A stretch of DNA of 64,000 nucleotides from Mytilus galloprovincialis. Lineage: Eukaryota; Mollusca; Bivalvia; Mytilida; Mytilidae. The DNA is taken from the NCBI RefSeq assembly GCF_965363235.1, contig NC_134843.1, positions 87,887,795 through 87,951,794 of the forward strand, in the 5' to 3' direction. Under the pieces are notes generated by a model. That model was given only the letters and a program-made list of their open reading frames with translations, did not search any database and was not told where the DNA came from. This document shows, piece by piece, positions 1-11,176 of the stretch (position 1 is its first letter; the number at the start of each line of letters is the position of its first letter). Position numbers and translations under genes: made by a program.

Positions 1-524
1 AAAATTAAGATTTATTGACCAATATTACAATGAACCAAAGCTAATGCAGTGACTAGATGTATGTTCCTGCGTTTTATTCATGACGTAACAAAAAGTACTC
101 ATTACAATTTTCCCAAACAAAATCAATGAAAATGGCTAAATTTCCATTGATTATTGGACAGGAAACATAGAGCGCATATGTCGACAAGAAAGATCTTTGA
201 AAATATTTTTTATGACAGTTTACATGTCTTACTTGAATATTTAGTTTTTCGACGGCTGCGCTCTGTTTCCTGATCCTATTTTTGCTGAAATCTGGTTGAT
301 TTTGTGATATTTTGCAAAAATTCCTTATTTTGACCTAATTGGGATGTAAAAATTAATGCGTTATAAAACTTTAACAGAAATAGTTCTATATACTTTCTCA
401 CATGTCTTTTAGTCAACTTAAAACATTTTTTATCTTGTTACATTGAACTTAATAATTGGGGCCATATGAACTTACTCCTTTATGGTTAATATATTCAAGG
501 CATTTAACATTACTTTTTATGCAG
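1..524. other. Non-coding left edge with an imperfect inverted repeat
   Basis: No coding signal is visible. Two arms at about 159-176 and 257-272 (CAGGAAACATAGAGCGCA and TGCGCTCTGTTTCCTG) are nearly complementary and could fold as a stem with an 80-base loop. This may be a remnant of a small inverted-repeat element. If the exon candidates starting at 525 are real, this is intron. Confidence 0.3.
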
Positions 525-872
525 GGAACATGATACTGTAAACATGTTGGTAAGTAATCAAGCATCTTTTTGATAATTTTATAGTATTTAACATCAATTT
601 GATAAAGGTTTTAAGTACCAAAAAAAATGAAATACAGGGTTTTCTATTGCAAATTTAAAACCATGAGATTAAAAATATTTTTTTCCATGATTTTTTGTTA
701 TCCTAGTACTATTTTAAATTCATTATGATGAAATGAAGATTTTTGTTGAGAAGTTTGGAATAACTGATCTATTTTGTATTCCAGGTTAGCATCAGGTTTC
801 CATTGGGTTATTTAATTGACAGTAATTCGAGATGTTTAAAGGTGAGAACTTATTAATCAACATACAAGTTAA

Positions 873-1157
873 TCAATTGGATCAGATCTTTAGCTTGAAA
901 CACCAGCAGAGTATTTTTATTAATATGCAATCAATTGGATCAGATCTATAGCTTGAAACACCACCAGAGTACTTTTATTAATATACAATCAATTGGATCA
1001 GATCTTTAGCTTGACACACCCACAGAGTACTTTTATTAATATACAATCAATTGGATCAGATCTTTAGCTTGACACATCCACAGAGTACTTTTATTAATAT
1101 ACAATCAATTGGATCAGATCTTTAGCTTGACACACCCACAGAGTACTTTTATTAACT
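873..1157. repeat. 58-bp tandem repeat, five copies
   Basis: The start TCAATTGGATCAGATCT recurs at 873, 931, 989, 1047 and 1105, an exact 58-bp period. The copies differ by a few bases, mainly in the CACCAGCAG/CACCCACAG part, and the last three are nearly identical. It is non-coding. Confidence 0.93.
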
Positions 1158-1679
1158 ATTTCTTTTCATTTAGTCTTGGAATTCCTTATTACAAATTTCA
1201 AAAGAATTTATTCCTATGTTTTATCTGTTTCTTAAATTGCCACTCAAATTTGATCATTTACCTATAAGATTATCCAATATTAAGAGTTAAAAAATGAAAT
1301 TTATCTTTATTTCTTTTACAGTTGAAAGTGTTGCTGTTGCTGTTTTGAATGGTAGAATACTCAGAGGATGATACTGCAAACCATTGGATGAACTGTAGCT
1401 TTCTCTAAAAAAATCTGTAGATGTTACTCTTGCATGCAGAATGAATTGCTGACAAATTTTTATTATTTTTAGTTTGTTCAATTTTTGTCTGTTGTGTGAT
1501 TTTTTTTTGTGTTTTTTTCTCATTTATAATTATTTATATTTTATGGTTCCTTTTTTTTTAGGATTGTACTCAGTTTCTATTCAACTCCCTCCAAAAGATA
1601 AAGCGGAACCGGTAAAATAAGTTTGATTTTGAAGTATTGTTTTATAATTAAATGGGTAATTTGGATAACATGATTAAGT

Positions 1680-1803
1680 GAGGTCCCCCTTTTTCTGAAA
1701 AAAAAAATGTTTGATTATATAGGGAATCACTGAAGCATGACAGGAGTGGGCCACCTCTTAAGCAGTCAGTGGGCCCCCACTTGTGAAAATTTCTGGATCT
1801 GTA
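1680..1803 (+). repeat. Dispersed repeat of about 125 bp (copy 1)
   Basis: The copy runs from AGGTCCCCCTTTTTCTG to AATTTCTGGATCTG and contains GATTATATAGGGAATCACTG. The same element recurs at 46026-46155 in the same direction and at 52915-53047 in the opposite direction, with a short fragment near 11930-11955. It has C-rich and G-rich patches at both sides and no coding capacity. Its class is unknown. Confidence 0.8.
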
Positions 1804-1966
1804 ACTGCAGTCTACCTTGACACATTATTCTGACTTCCAGCTGACCAGTCTTTGTCCTTACTCCTTAATGCAACAACAATTATTAAATCTTTTGTTTGAC
1901 CCATCCTGGGATCAAATCCCAAGACCTTCTGCCCTTGAGGAAAGCACAAAATGGGCTATTGGGTAA

Positions 1967-2935
1967 GATTTGTCTGTTAATTTGTCCATCCACAGCTTAT
2001 AATCTATTGGAAGGCTTTCATTGAAACTTTCAGATTATCTTCTGTAACTAATGGCACTGTGTATTTAATTTTAGCAAAATAAATGTTTTGGTTCCTAATT
2101 GTAATGAATGGACCTCTTAAAAATTTTGAATGATTTGTTGAAGAAGCTTCTTGTACCCCTTTTTATCATGTGAAGGATAGGTTGGTTTGAAAATAATGTT
2201 TGTAATCTTGTTTTTAGTAGTTGGATCTCTTTATGACAAAATTTCATATCATTAAAAAGAAATAAAAAAAAAATTTGGCTATGACACTTAAATACCCATT
2301 GTAGCTTTTATGTGAATTTCATAAGGCTTTGCTATAACAAGATTTGTGTTTTATCTGGTTTTATGTGATTTTAGTGGTTTTTATGTGATTTTATTTGTTT
2401 TTACTGTCAAATCTTGTTATACCAAGCCTTAATATGATTGAGATAATAGATTATGCTTATACATGCAATTAGAAATATGAATTTACATAATGAGATCGGA
2501 CATTTCTATGCTTTTAAGTCTTAGGAGATAAAATATAAAATGATTGAACATAGCTTATGATGCCGTCCTTAAAAACAAATTGCAAGATTTATGAATGTAG
2601 AATCTGCTCTAACTAATTCTATGCTCATATCAGCTGAACCAATCTATCCTTCAATATGACCCCCCCCCCCCCCCTGAAAAAAAAAATATAAATAAAAAAT
2701 TTAAAAATATGAGAAATACAATGTTATAAATGGAAGAGTCCATTTAGCAATTGGAGAACCTTTAGAAATGAACAAAATGTATAAAATCTGGACAGATACT
2801 TAAGATTATTTGAAAGTTTGAAAGTATAGACAAAGTCCATTTAATCTTTTATTTGTGGTTGGAAGTTGTAGATGGATGAGAACACAGATGATATAATATA
2901 CTTGCTTACTATAGCACATTTCCTGATGGATAGAT
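1967..2935. other. AT-rich stretch with a foldback and homopolymers
   Basis: No gene is seen. Arms at 2322-2347 and 2408-2430 (AAGGCTTTGCTATAACAAG and its near complement) form a foldback of about 110 bp. A run of 17 C at about 2659-2675 is followed by an A-run. The remainder is AT-rich unique-looking sequence. Confidence 0.45.
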
Positions 2936-3050
2936 CAAATCAGACTATGGGTCTGGGTTTTGCTCTTGGTTGAAGGCTGTGTGGTGACTGATAGTTGTTA
3001 TATTCTACATCATTTGGTCTTTGTAGAAGAGTTGTCTCATTTAACATTGT
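2935..3050 (+). repeat. Diverged copy of the GTTGTCTCATT dispersed repeat
   Basis: The stretch GTTGAAGGCTGTGTGGTGAC followed by CATTTGGTCTTTGTAGAAGAGTTGTCTCATT matches the repeat seen better preserved at 51315-51492. Fragments of the same family occur at about 35222-35295, 39505-39555 and, in reverse, at 40695-40760, 42362-42415 and 52630-52680. From memory this is a very common mussel repeat and possibly a SINE tail. Confidence 0.6.
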
Positions 3051-3954
3051 CAATCTTAAAACATCTTATTTTTGTTTATAAAAAATAATAACTTGGTCTT
3101 AGTGATCCCCTTCCTGAAAAAGGACTAGTTCCAAAAAATTTAAAAAATATATTTACATGTAGACAACTTTGCTCAAAAATAGGATGGGGATATAAAGAAA
3201 TTTTATATAATATTAGAACTTTGGGTTTTGAATGTCAAATGAAATGCAGTTGAAAACCTACTAGTTTTGGCACAGATCAAGATATTTAGTTTATTTCAAT
3301 AACCTAGTAAACAAGTTGAGTACACATCGAAAGTGAATGGGATTCATGTATTTTTATGCCTTTTATATTGTAGTACATGTACTTACCATAGTTTTCATTT
3401 GTTATATTTGTAAATTCCTTTTTCAAAAGTATGAGACAAGCTGAGGATTCAGATTTTACGGAATTCTTTAAATTAATTTTAAGTTTGGTTTTAAGTAATG
3501 AAAAGCCTCAAGTTTAATATTGAGCAAAAAAATATTCTTTTATATTACCTAATGATATTAAAAGTTAGTACATGTATCTCAGAACAGAATTGATTTTCTA
3601 AAACAGTCAGTCTGGTATAAAGAAATTAAAAAAAAAAATCCTCAGCGCTGTCAATTATTTTGTATAATTGTAATATTTAACTAATGATAACTTACCCATA
3701 ATGCAGATCCTTTTCCTCCTTTTACTTGTAAAGGGGACAAAAAAAAACAAATATTTCTACAATTTCTTTAGTATTTGTACACACTTGATGGAGCATAATG
3801 GGTCTGGTTTCATTTGGGTATTTAATATTATGATGCATGATGATATAAATAAATTGATAAATAAAAATTCAATTGAGAAAACCTATCTTATATTTTATTT
3901 GAGTCTGAATGACAAATAAAGGGGGAAGAGGTTTCTGTGGTCAAGCTAAATCAC
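3051..3954. other. AT-rich sequence, nothing recognised
   Basis: Short open frames here have low-complexity products and no splice context. No repeat was recognised. Confidence 0.4.
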
Positions 3955-4860
3955 AGGTAATTTATTGTATCGTATGGACGAAATTGTAGGTCGAAGATAT
4001 TTGGTATGCAGTTGTATAAGCATTGGAACATCTTATTTCCAAGGAGATTATTTTGCTCCTCCCCCTCAGTTATAGCCTATTAACTTTGAAACTTTTAATT
4101 AATTTAGTTTACATGTATAAGCTTGCAGATAGGTCAGTTTGAGAGGAATTATCAGGAGTAGGTCAATGATATTTGGTATGCAGATGTATTAGCACCTCAT
4201 TTCCAAAGAGATTATTTGGCTCCCACCTCAGTCATGGTTTATTGACTGTTAATGTTTTGCATCATTTACATGTGATTTGTGATTAGATCAGTTTAAGATG
4301 AGTGACTAATATCTGATATTTGGTATGCAGTTGTATTGGCATTTGCAAGTCTCATTTTCATAGAGATTCTTTGGCCCCACTCATCATGGTTCATTGACTT
4401 TGAAACTATTACAGTTTTACCAGGAACCACTATCGATAAGTCAATGGTATTTGGTATTCAATTTTAAAAGAATTGGCATAACCTTGGTAGTTTTTTGCCC
4501 TGCACTGTCAGTCCTGGTTCATTGACCTTGAATTATTTGTATCAATCACATGTTTAGATGTTGCTTTTTTAATTTCAACATTTGCATTGTACTACCAAAA
4601 TTATTAAACGCAAGAAATCACAAATATGATATGAAAAATCAGTCGATTGACTTATCCAGCAGAATTTTGTTAACATTAGGTCTATTTTTGGTCTGTTTTT
4701 TAGATACTATAAGTGAAAGTAAACAATATATGGTATACAGAATGATTGTAAGGTGCATAAGATTGTCTGACAAGTACATCTGACCTTGACCTCATTTTTA
4801 TGTTTGGTCAACATTGTTTTTTTAAATAGGTCTCAACTAAAGTGAGTGTATAGGATATTT
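3955..4860 (+). repeat. Diverged copies of the GACCTCATTTTCATGG modular repeat
   Basis: Modules with TATTTGGTATGCAG, a TTCATTGAC element and CATTTCCAA/AGAGATTATTT recur at about 190-bp steps (near 3998, 4168, 4317, 4447). They are followed by a module with ACTATAAGTGAAAGT, GGTATACAGAATGATTGTAAGG and TGACCTTGACCTCATTTTTATG. This is an old version of the family at 5465-6060, 13305-13532 and 26345-26760. The short open frames inside are shadows. Confidence 0.65.
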
Positions 4861-4993
4861 ATAAGGTGAAGTATGGATTACTTTTCAATCTGACCGGGTA
4901 TCGAAATTGGCCTTTATTTTAATGGATCATTTCTGTGACCTGTATTGTTGGTCTTGAAGACTTTCAACATACCGTTAGTCAGTTTTCAGTGTT

Positions 4994-5108
4994 GGTCTAG
5001 CCTGAGACTACTATAACACAGAGATTGGTCACTACCGATTTATCATGTAATGTGAGTCTCCACATATTTATCTACGTTATTTTATGTTATAGTAGTCGCA
5101 GGTCTAGT
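4994..5108. repeat. Small foldback element
   Basis: GTCTAGCCTGAGACTACTAT at the left and ATAGTAGTCGCAGGTCTAGT at the right are near-perfect inverted copies about 70 bp apart, so the whole segment can fold as one stem-loop. It resembles a short MITE, but no clear target duplication was found. Confidence 0.6.
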
Positions 5109-5464
5109 ACAAAGTAGGGTAAATATTCATATGAGATTAACCCATCCTGAATATGCATATGAATTAGCTGATGAGTGTTTGGCAGACATTCATTATCAGT
5201 TACACAGGATGGACAATTCTCTATGCATTCCTTTCCAAGTCATAAAGGATGGGCCTGACGGGTTATTTTCGTTCTTCGTGATTGACAAAAAAATCAACTC
5301 GTGAATCGTGATGAAACCCCCTCCCCCCAATCAGGCCCCTCATAACCTCATAAAGGCAAAACCAACAAATTTTTGATAACATTATTTTTCTTTTATAACA
5401 TATTATACTTTTGGCTTGTCATCTGACATATGATCTACACGTGGCTTGTTACTGTTGGGGTTTT
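5109..5464. other. Non-coding spacer
   Basis: It holds short AT-rich direct motifs (ATTCATATGA, GCATATGAATT) and a CCCCCTCCCCCC patch. No gene or clear element is visible. Confidence 0.35.
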
Positions 5465-6060
5465 TGCCAAGCCTGCGACTTTTGTTGCAGAAAGCTTGAC
5501 ATAGGGATAGTGATTCCGCCTCGGCGGTGGTGGTGGCGGCGTAAGCTAACTTCTTAGAAGCTTTATAAGGTCTTTATGCTCGTCAAATAGTTTTCACTTG
5601 ACCTCGACCTTATTTCATGGATCAGTGAACAAGGTTAAGTTTTGGTGGTCATGTCCATATCTCAGATACTATAAGCAATAGGTCTTGTATATTCGGTATA
5701 TAGAAGGACTGTAATGTGTACATGTCCAACTGGCAGGTGTCATCTCACCTTGACCTCATTTTCATGGTCCAGTGGTTATAGTTATATATAGGTTTGTGTT
5801 TTGGTCTGTTTTTCTTATAATGTATGCAGTAGGTATACTATATTTGGTGTATGGAATGATTGTAAGGTGTGCATGTCTAGGTGGCAGGTGTCATCTGACC
5901 TTTACCTCATTTTCATGGTTCAGTGATCAAAAGTTAAGTTTTTCAGTTTTGGTCTTTTTTTCTAATACTATATGCAATAGGTCAACTATATTTTGGTGTA
6001 TGGAAATATATCATGATCAATATGTCAGTCGTGCAGGTTTTATTTGAACTTTTCATTGCT
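5465..6060 (+). repeat. Modular dispersed repeat with a 5' hairpin and GGCGG-rich start
   Basis: It starts with AAGCCTGCGACTTTTGTTGC, which can pair with itself, followed by AAGCTTGACATAGGG and a stretch of GGCGGTGGTGG. Two or three modules follow, each with ATACTATATGCAATAGGTC, GGTGTATGGAATGATTGTAAGG and TGACCTNNACCTCATTTTCATGG. Module spacing is about 160 bp. The same modules form the repeats at 13305-13532 and 26345-26760. From memory this is one of the most frequent repeats of mussel genomes. It has no coding capacity. Confidence 0.75.
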
Positions 6061-6065
6061 TTATT

Positions 6066-6253
6066 GGTAAAGTAAGCCGGAGTGCCCGGAGAAAACCACC
6101 GACCTTTGATAGGAAAACCGACAATCATAGTCAATCAAGATTGGAGTCTAGTGCACTCGTACGAGCGGGGTTCGAACTCCCAACCTCGGTGTTGACTGGT
6201 TAGTGATAACAGTAGTAATTACTTAGACCACTTGGCCACCGAGGCCCCGAAGC
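6066..6253 (-). mobile_element. tRNA-derived SINE
   Basis: Read on the minus strand it starts near 6250 with GGCCTCGGTGGCCAAGTGGT, a box A region, and has a box B at about 6169-6180 (GAGTTCGAACCCC). The tRNA-like head is followed by a body with GTGGTTTTCTCCGGGCACTC, a core I recall from several mollusc SINEs. The head cannot fold as a functional tRNA because of extra bases between the boxes, so this is a retroposon. Assignment to a named superfamily (V-SINE or Meta-SINE) would be a guess. Confidence 0.8.
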
Positions 6254-6399
6254 TAATTGAAAAATAGCCTTAAAGAAATAATCTGCAATGGTTTCAACAT
6301 AAAACTAATAGCATGCGCTATAAAAAAAAATACTTTGGGATACTTCATATTTTCTTTATAGTGAACAAAAAGATATAAACTCATAAGAATAAGTGATCA

Positions 6400-6960
6400 G
6401 TATACTGGAGTTTCTTCTTGACAACATAGTTGGTGAATTTGGAGGTATTTTTCAACGAATTGTCGGCACTCCTATAGGAACGAACTATGCGCATCTCTTT
6501 GTCAACCTCTTCTTATTTTCATATGAGTCGGAGTTCCTTTAGATGCTTGGAAAAAAAAAACCCAAGAAGACAAAGAAGCCAGGTCATTTAATTTCGCATT
6601 CAGATATATTGATGATGTTCTTTCCATTAACAATCCAAACTGTTCAACTAATATATCCTCAGCATAAGAAATAAAAGAAACAGACGTGGCTTCCCCTGCC
6701 TCATTTTAAGACTTATTATACCTCGAATTTGACATAAACGGTACCAGAATCTATGACAAACGAGACGATTAAATTTTGAAAGTATCAATTCCACCCACCC
6801 ACCCCTATTTAGCAGCAATATGCCAACTTCACCTGCACATTGGATATACATTTCCGAACTCATTCAGCAGTTTCTAAGCAATGTCCGAGCAGAACGTTGA
6901 TGAAGACCGTGTATGTTAAAGAGCATCTCGTTCTTTTTCTAAAAAGGTTTATCGGAGCAG
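6400..6960 (+). mobile_element. Decayed Penelope-type reverse-transcriptase fragment
   Basis: Translation in shifting frames gives LEFLLDNIVGEFGG, then GTPIGTNYAHLFVNLFLFSY and SFNFAFRYIDDVLSINN. The last holds the YIDD catalytic core of a reverse transcriptase, and YDKRDD follows. The order and wording match a class of reverse transcriptases common in invertebrates that I associate with Penelope-like elements. The sequence is broken by stops and frame changes, and only the palm part remains. The C-terminal remains of a similar element lie at 16930-17885. The family call is from memory; an ordinary non-LTR origin cannot be excluded. Confidence 0.6.
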
Positions 6961-7147
6961 GTGTATAGTAGGGGCGAAAAAATAAACTCACAACGCCATG
7001 GGTGAAAAAGAAAAAGACAAATATTCAAATAATAGTACACGAGAAACAACATAGAAAATAAAATAAAATATGGTCAAATATAATACCTAGCCATGGTAAG
7101 ATGAGCATAGAGCATGACATGACACCTATATCGACACCTCAATTCAG
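6961..7147. repeat. Left member of a direct repeat flanking the LINE
   Basis: The segment ATGGTCAAATATAATACCTA and the following CCATGGTAAGATGAGCAT at about 7069-7122 recur at 9776-9828 with about seven differences. Just before it, GTACACGAGAAACAACATAG has a weaker counterpart near 9690. The non-LTR element lies between the two. Confidence 0.6.
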
Positions 7148-9690
7148 AAAGATGGGGTACCAGAAGTACCAGGGTGCCTCGAACATACAATCGTTTTAAC
7201 AACAAAGATTATCTATGAAGTCAAAGAGAACAAAAGGCAATTTGACTGTCCTGTGGTTAGACCTGGCAAACGCGTACGGGAGTAAACAACACAAGCTACT
7301 AAGTAGTAGACTTAACCCAGGAGGAATACCGCATATCTGGTAAGATTAGAGAAATGCTTCAGCACTATTTTAACAAATTTATTATGAGGTTTACAGTTGC
7401 CAACTATACACAACAGCTTGGCAAAGGCTAGCAGTTGGAATCGTTACAGGATGTACCATATCAGTAGTTTTATTCTCAACAACAATGAAGATGCTAGTAA
7501 AATCAGAAGAGAGGGTGGTCAGAGGACCTTTTATGTCATTTGGGGTCAGTCAGCCACTACCAAGAGCATTCACATGATTCAGGATGACATGACAATACCG
7601 GTAACAGCAAAGTAAGTTCCGGAAGTAGTTATAAAAGGTACCAGGATTATAATTTAGTACGCCAGACGCGCGTTTCGCCTACATAAGACTCATCAGTGAC
7701 GTTCATATCAAAATATTTATAAAGCCAAACAAGTACAAAATTGAAGAGCATTGAGGATCCAAAATTCCCAAAAGGTACCAAATACGGCTAAGGTAATCTA
7801 TGCCTGGGATAAGAAAAGCCTTAGTTTTTCGATAAATTCAAAGTTTTGTAAACAGGAAATTTATAAAAATGACCACGTTATTGATATTCATGTCAACACC
7901 GAAGTATTGACTACTGGGCTGGTGATACCCTCAGGGACAAAACGTCCACCAGCAGTGGCATTGGCCCAGTGGTGTAAATAGTTATCAAAGGTACCAGGAT
8001 TATAAGGAAGGCAAGTGGATTCTGCAAAATCTAGGTGAGCTTATAGACTGGCCACGTATGAAGTTCAAGCCTCCAAAGTCAAGGAGTCTGATATTAAAGA
8101 AAAGAAAGGTGCAGGAAAGAAAGATCATAATTGGAGGAGACATCATTCCAACAATCATGGAGAAACCAGTCAAATCTTGGGCAAGTGGTTTAGAGACTTC
8201 TTGAACGACAGAGAAAGTGTAGATGAGATGGTATCACAGGCAGGAAAGTGAATGGACATTATTGACAAGCCGGGTTTAGCTGGGAATTACATGGCGGGGT
8301 GCTATCAGGATGGAATATTACCATAGGATGGCCTTTGTTGATGTACGAAGTATCTCTAACCAAGGTTGAACGTTTAGAGAGGATGTTCAACAGACACTTA
8401 CGCAAATGAATTGGGGTTCCAAAGAGTTTTAGCAGCATTGTCTTGTACAGCACCAGTTCAAAACTTCAATTACCAATGTCTTTTATTACAGAGGATTTTA
8501 AGTCACAAAAAACAGACAAGTTATGATGCTAAGAGACAGTAAGGATGACAAGGTGAAAGAGGCAAATGTTGATGTCAGGACAGGAAGGAAAGAAATGGGT
8601 GACCAAGACCGCTGTTGAAGATGCAGAGAGCCTATTATTAAAGACATAGAGACATAGTGGGAATGCTAACATCAGGGCGACTTGGTTTTGGCAACATTCA
8701 ACAACCATTATGGCAGTCAGGAGATGCAAGACAAGAAGGGAACCTGTTCAGCAAGAAGTTGGAGAAGAAGAAGATCGACAAGTAAGAGCCGTCAGTATGA
8801 AACAACAAGGGCAATATATGAAATGGGAAATGGCAAGACCAAGAGAGATCAGTTGGCATGAGATCTCGAGATGTGGAGAATGGAGTGTCAGACAATAAGC
8901 TTCTTACTAAGATCAGTATACGACGTACTACCAACACCCAAAAACCTTGCAATGTGGAAACTGATTGTAGACCCTAGTTGTAAGTTGTGCGGTAAGCCAG
9001 CAAACCTAGAACATGCTATAAAATTGAGAATGGAAATGTCGTCTTGACCAAGTCCTTCTAGAAATAGCGCAGTCTTGGACACACAGAAGAGGAAGAAACT
9101 AAGATTGAGAAGGGTCAAAAGTTCATCAACTTCATCAAAAGAGGCGGAGAGTCATCAAGAAACACATACAGCAAGTCATTGGTAATTGTAGCAGCGCAAC
9201 AGCAAATGACTGGGGGATGCAAGCCGACGTTGGGGGAAAGACTACCTTCCCAAGACAGATTTTAACAACAACCCTCCAACCAATCATTGTGCTGTGGTCC
9301 AGAATCAGCAGACATGTCATTCTTGTAGAGCTAACAGTGCCATGGAAAACAAGACTTGAAGAAGACAATGAGAGAAAGCTTGCCAAGTACCAGGAATTGG
9401 TAACAGACCGATCCAAGAGAAGAATAGGAGGACATGGTATTTTCCAGTGGAGGAAGGATGTAAAGGCTTTGTTTCTCAAACGTTTTGGAGAGCATTGGGG
9501 TCCCTTGAACTAACTGGATTAGTAAGAAAAAAATTTGTTGGAAAAGTTGGGAGACAGGCAGATGAAGCTTCTGGTTGGGTATATGGAGGAAGAGAGAAGA
9601 GCAGTTGAAGAGCTACAGCGCCGAAACAGTCGAAAAGAGGGGATCCACCTGATGATGGAACAAGCTGAGCAGTGGAAACACTTTATTTAA
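7148..9690 (+). mobile_element. Decayed non-LTR retrotransposon (RLE/R2-like type)
   Basis: Frame-shifted translation shows GVPEVPGCLEHT, LTVLWLDLANAYGS, FNKFIMRFTV and GIVTGCTISVVLF (reverse-transcriptase fingers and palm, 7150-7490). QDDMTIPVTAK (about 7580) holds the catalytic DD position. The sequence resumes after an insertion with WILQNLGELIDWPRMKFKP (8010-8070). Further on come SFLLRSVYDVLPTP, then a CCHC-like knuckle (CKLCGKPANLEH, about 8975-9010), and at 9217-9513 IIVLWS, VELTVPW and KYQELV. That order, with a zinc knuckle followed by a C-terminal nuclease-like domain, is typical of restriction-like-endonuclease non-LTR elements (R2/NeSL/Hero groups). Many stops and frame changes show it is dead. 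The clade is an inference. Confidence 0.75.
7630..8006. mobile_element. Repeat inserted in the LINE, with terminal direct repeats
   Basis: The reverse-transcriptase reading stops at about 7630 and resumes at about 8007. The insert begins and ends with the same 25-30 bp word (TAGTTATAAAAGGTACCAGG and the following ATTATAA, against TAGTTATCAAAGGTACCAGG and ATTATAA), 353 bp apart. Its body contains GCGCGTTTCGCCTACATAAG, ACTCATCAGTGACGTTCAT and TGATACCCTCAGGGAC. Fragments of the same family are at 46525-46565 and, split by a later insertion, at 56885-57044 plus 59201-59305. It codes for nothing convincing. The short open frame at 7751-7981 is chance. Confidence 0.8.
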
Positions 9691-11176
9691 TGTACACAAG
9701 ACACATAGACAAATAAAATAAATAAAGTCAACAGTAGTATACTGCTGTTCCAAATTCATAAATCGATTATAAAAAATGGTCAAATATAACGCCTACCCAT
9801 GTTAAAATGAGCAAAGAGTATGACATAAAGGAATTATTTCTATTCTAATAGGACAAATATAGTATTTGTATAGGTCGAAGCGTACGAAAATAACTTTAAA
9901 ATGCCGTTCTCGTTTCCTCCCCTTGATTCTTTAAATTACATTTGTATATCTAATAAGTTTAAAAACTACAAGCAGGGTAAATACATAATGTTTGATAAAC
10001 AATATATAATAAAATGTTATATAAGCTGCAAAAATGTATATATTTTATTAGAATAACAATGAAAATAACGAGAATATAATTTGTGTGTCAAACACATTGT
10101 GTGCCATTTATAACATGGACATAATAAGGACATCATATTAGAATATAATGAAGTTCTATGCGACTGTCATACAAGTGAGAGGTTTAGCTAGATATAAAAC
10201 CATTTCCATGAAAATGTCTGTATCAAGTCAGAAATAGGACAGTTGGTATCCTTTCGTTTGATGTGTTTGAGCTTTTGATTTTGTCATTTGCTTAGGGACT
10301 TTCCGTTTAGAGTTTTCCTCAGAGTTTGGTACATAAGTCATTCGACTTTTTATTACCATTTGTACGAAATCGTAGATCGTGATAGATGCATTTGAATGCA
10401 CTAATAGAAACAAAATAGTTGTACCAAGGACTAAAGATATCAGATTAAAAATATACAAACTGACGGTATGAAGCCAGCACAGTTTGCATGAAATGTAATT
10501 AAAACCCTATGGTACTGACCTGATCTGATATCTAAATTTTCCAAGGATGATCACTGCGGCCGGCTTTGAGATATGACAAAATAAAGTGCATTGGTCGAAA
10601 CATTCTAAACATCCTATCCATGAACATTTCCAGAAATGTTGCAATGAAACATATGTTCAGATATTCAAGTCACAAAATGATGTTAAACTTATCAACAAAA
10701 TAGCATAACTTTTACAAGGAACAATCTATTATCTGTTCTAAAAATATCAGATATCATTGTTAAAATCATCTTTTAAAATTTCAGTTATCTTTCTTTGTCC
10801 AGAATTGTAGTTGTATTCTTATGCATACATATTGCATTAGACTGACAGATAGTTTAGAAATAATTCAAGTCAACTACATGTTTAGATATGATTTCATTGC
10901 AACAAATGGATGCTCAATATTTGTTTCTTTTTTTTCTTGTTATGAAAATATTTTTATTCAGAACCGGAAAAATAGCCACTGGATAGCTTTTAATTAGAAG
11001 TGTATTGCAAGGTTCTTAGACATGGCCCTTTTTAGTATTAAAACTGTATTTTTTCACGTACATCGTGGGCTCTGTATCAAATAATAACTGATTTGGTCAT
11101 AGGTTAAATCTTGTAGTTATCACATGATAACATCGATTTGGCACGTGATAAACACAACTTGATAAACAATCAGAAA
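9691..11176. other. Upstream region of cathepsin Z; right member of the LINE-flanking direct repeat
   Basis: The direct repeat copy lies at 9776-9828. The rest, 9830-11176, shows no gene or recognised repeat. The short open frames on either strand have no splice or homology support. The promoter and 5' untranslated exon of cathepsin Z should lie at the right end. I can point to no convincing TATA box or initiator. Confidence 0.4.

Larger units (their letters stand above)
525..1966 (+). other. Possible exons of an unidentified gene (unresolved)
   Basis: Four stretches have splice-like borders: 525-549 (after TTATGCAG, before GTAAGT), 785-841 (after TTCCAG, before GTGAGA), 1562-1611 (after TTTTTTTAG, before GTAAAA) and 1841-1966 (after CTTCCAG). 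The first two join in one open frame that includes the residues VSIRFPLGYLIDS. The third and fourth join in one open frame (QLPPKDKAEP, then LTSLCPYSLMQQQ) that ends at a TAA at 1964-1966. The two pairs are not in a compatible phase with each other, so an exon is missing or some of these are chance. I do not recognise the protein. A tandem repeat and a dispersed repeat lie between the candidates. Confidence 0.2.

Noticed and set aside
2659-2675. Run of C (and a G-run near 27880) as a structural signal
   Set aside because: Single homopolymer runs are common in this DNA, and their length is uncertain in assemblies. There is no other support for a function.
6066-6253. A tRNA gene on the minus strand
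   Set aside because: Boxes A and B are present, but their spacing and the missing acceptor stem, together with a long body that matches SINE cores, show a retroposon.
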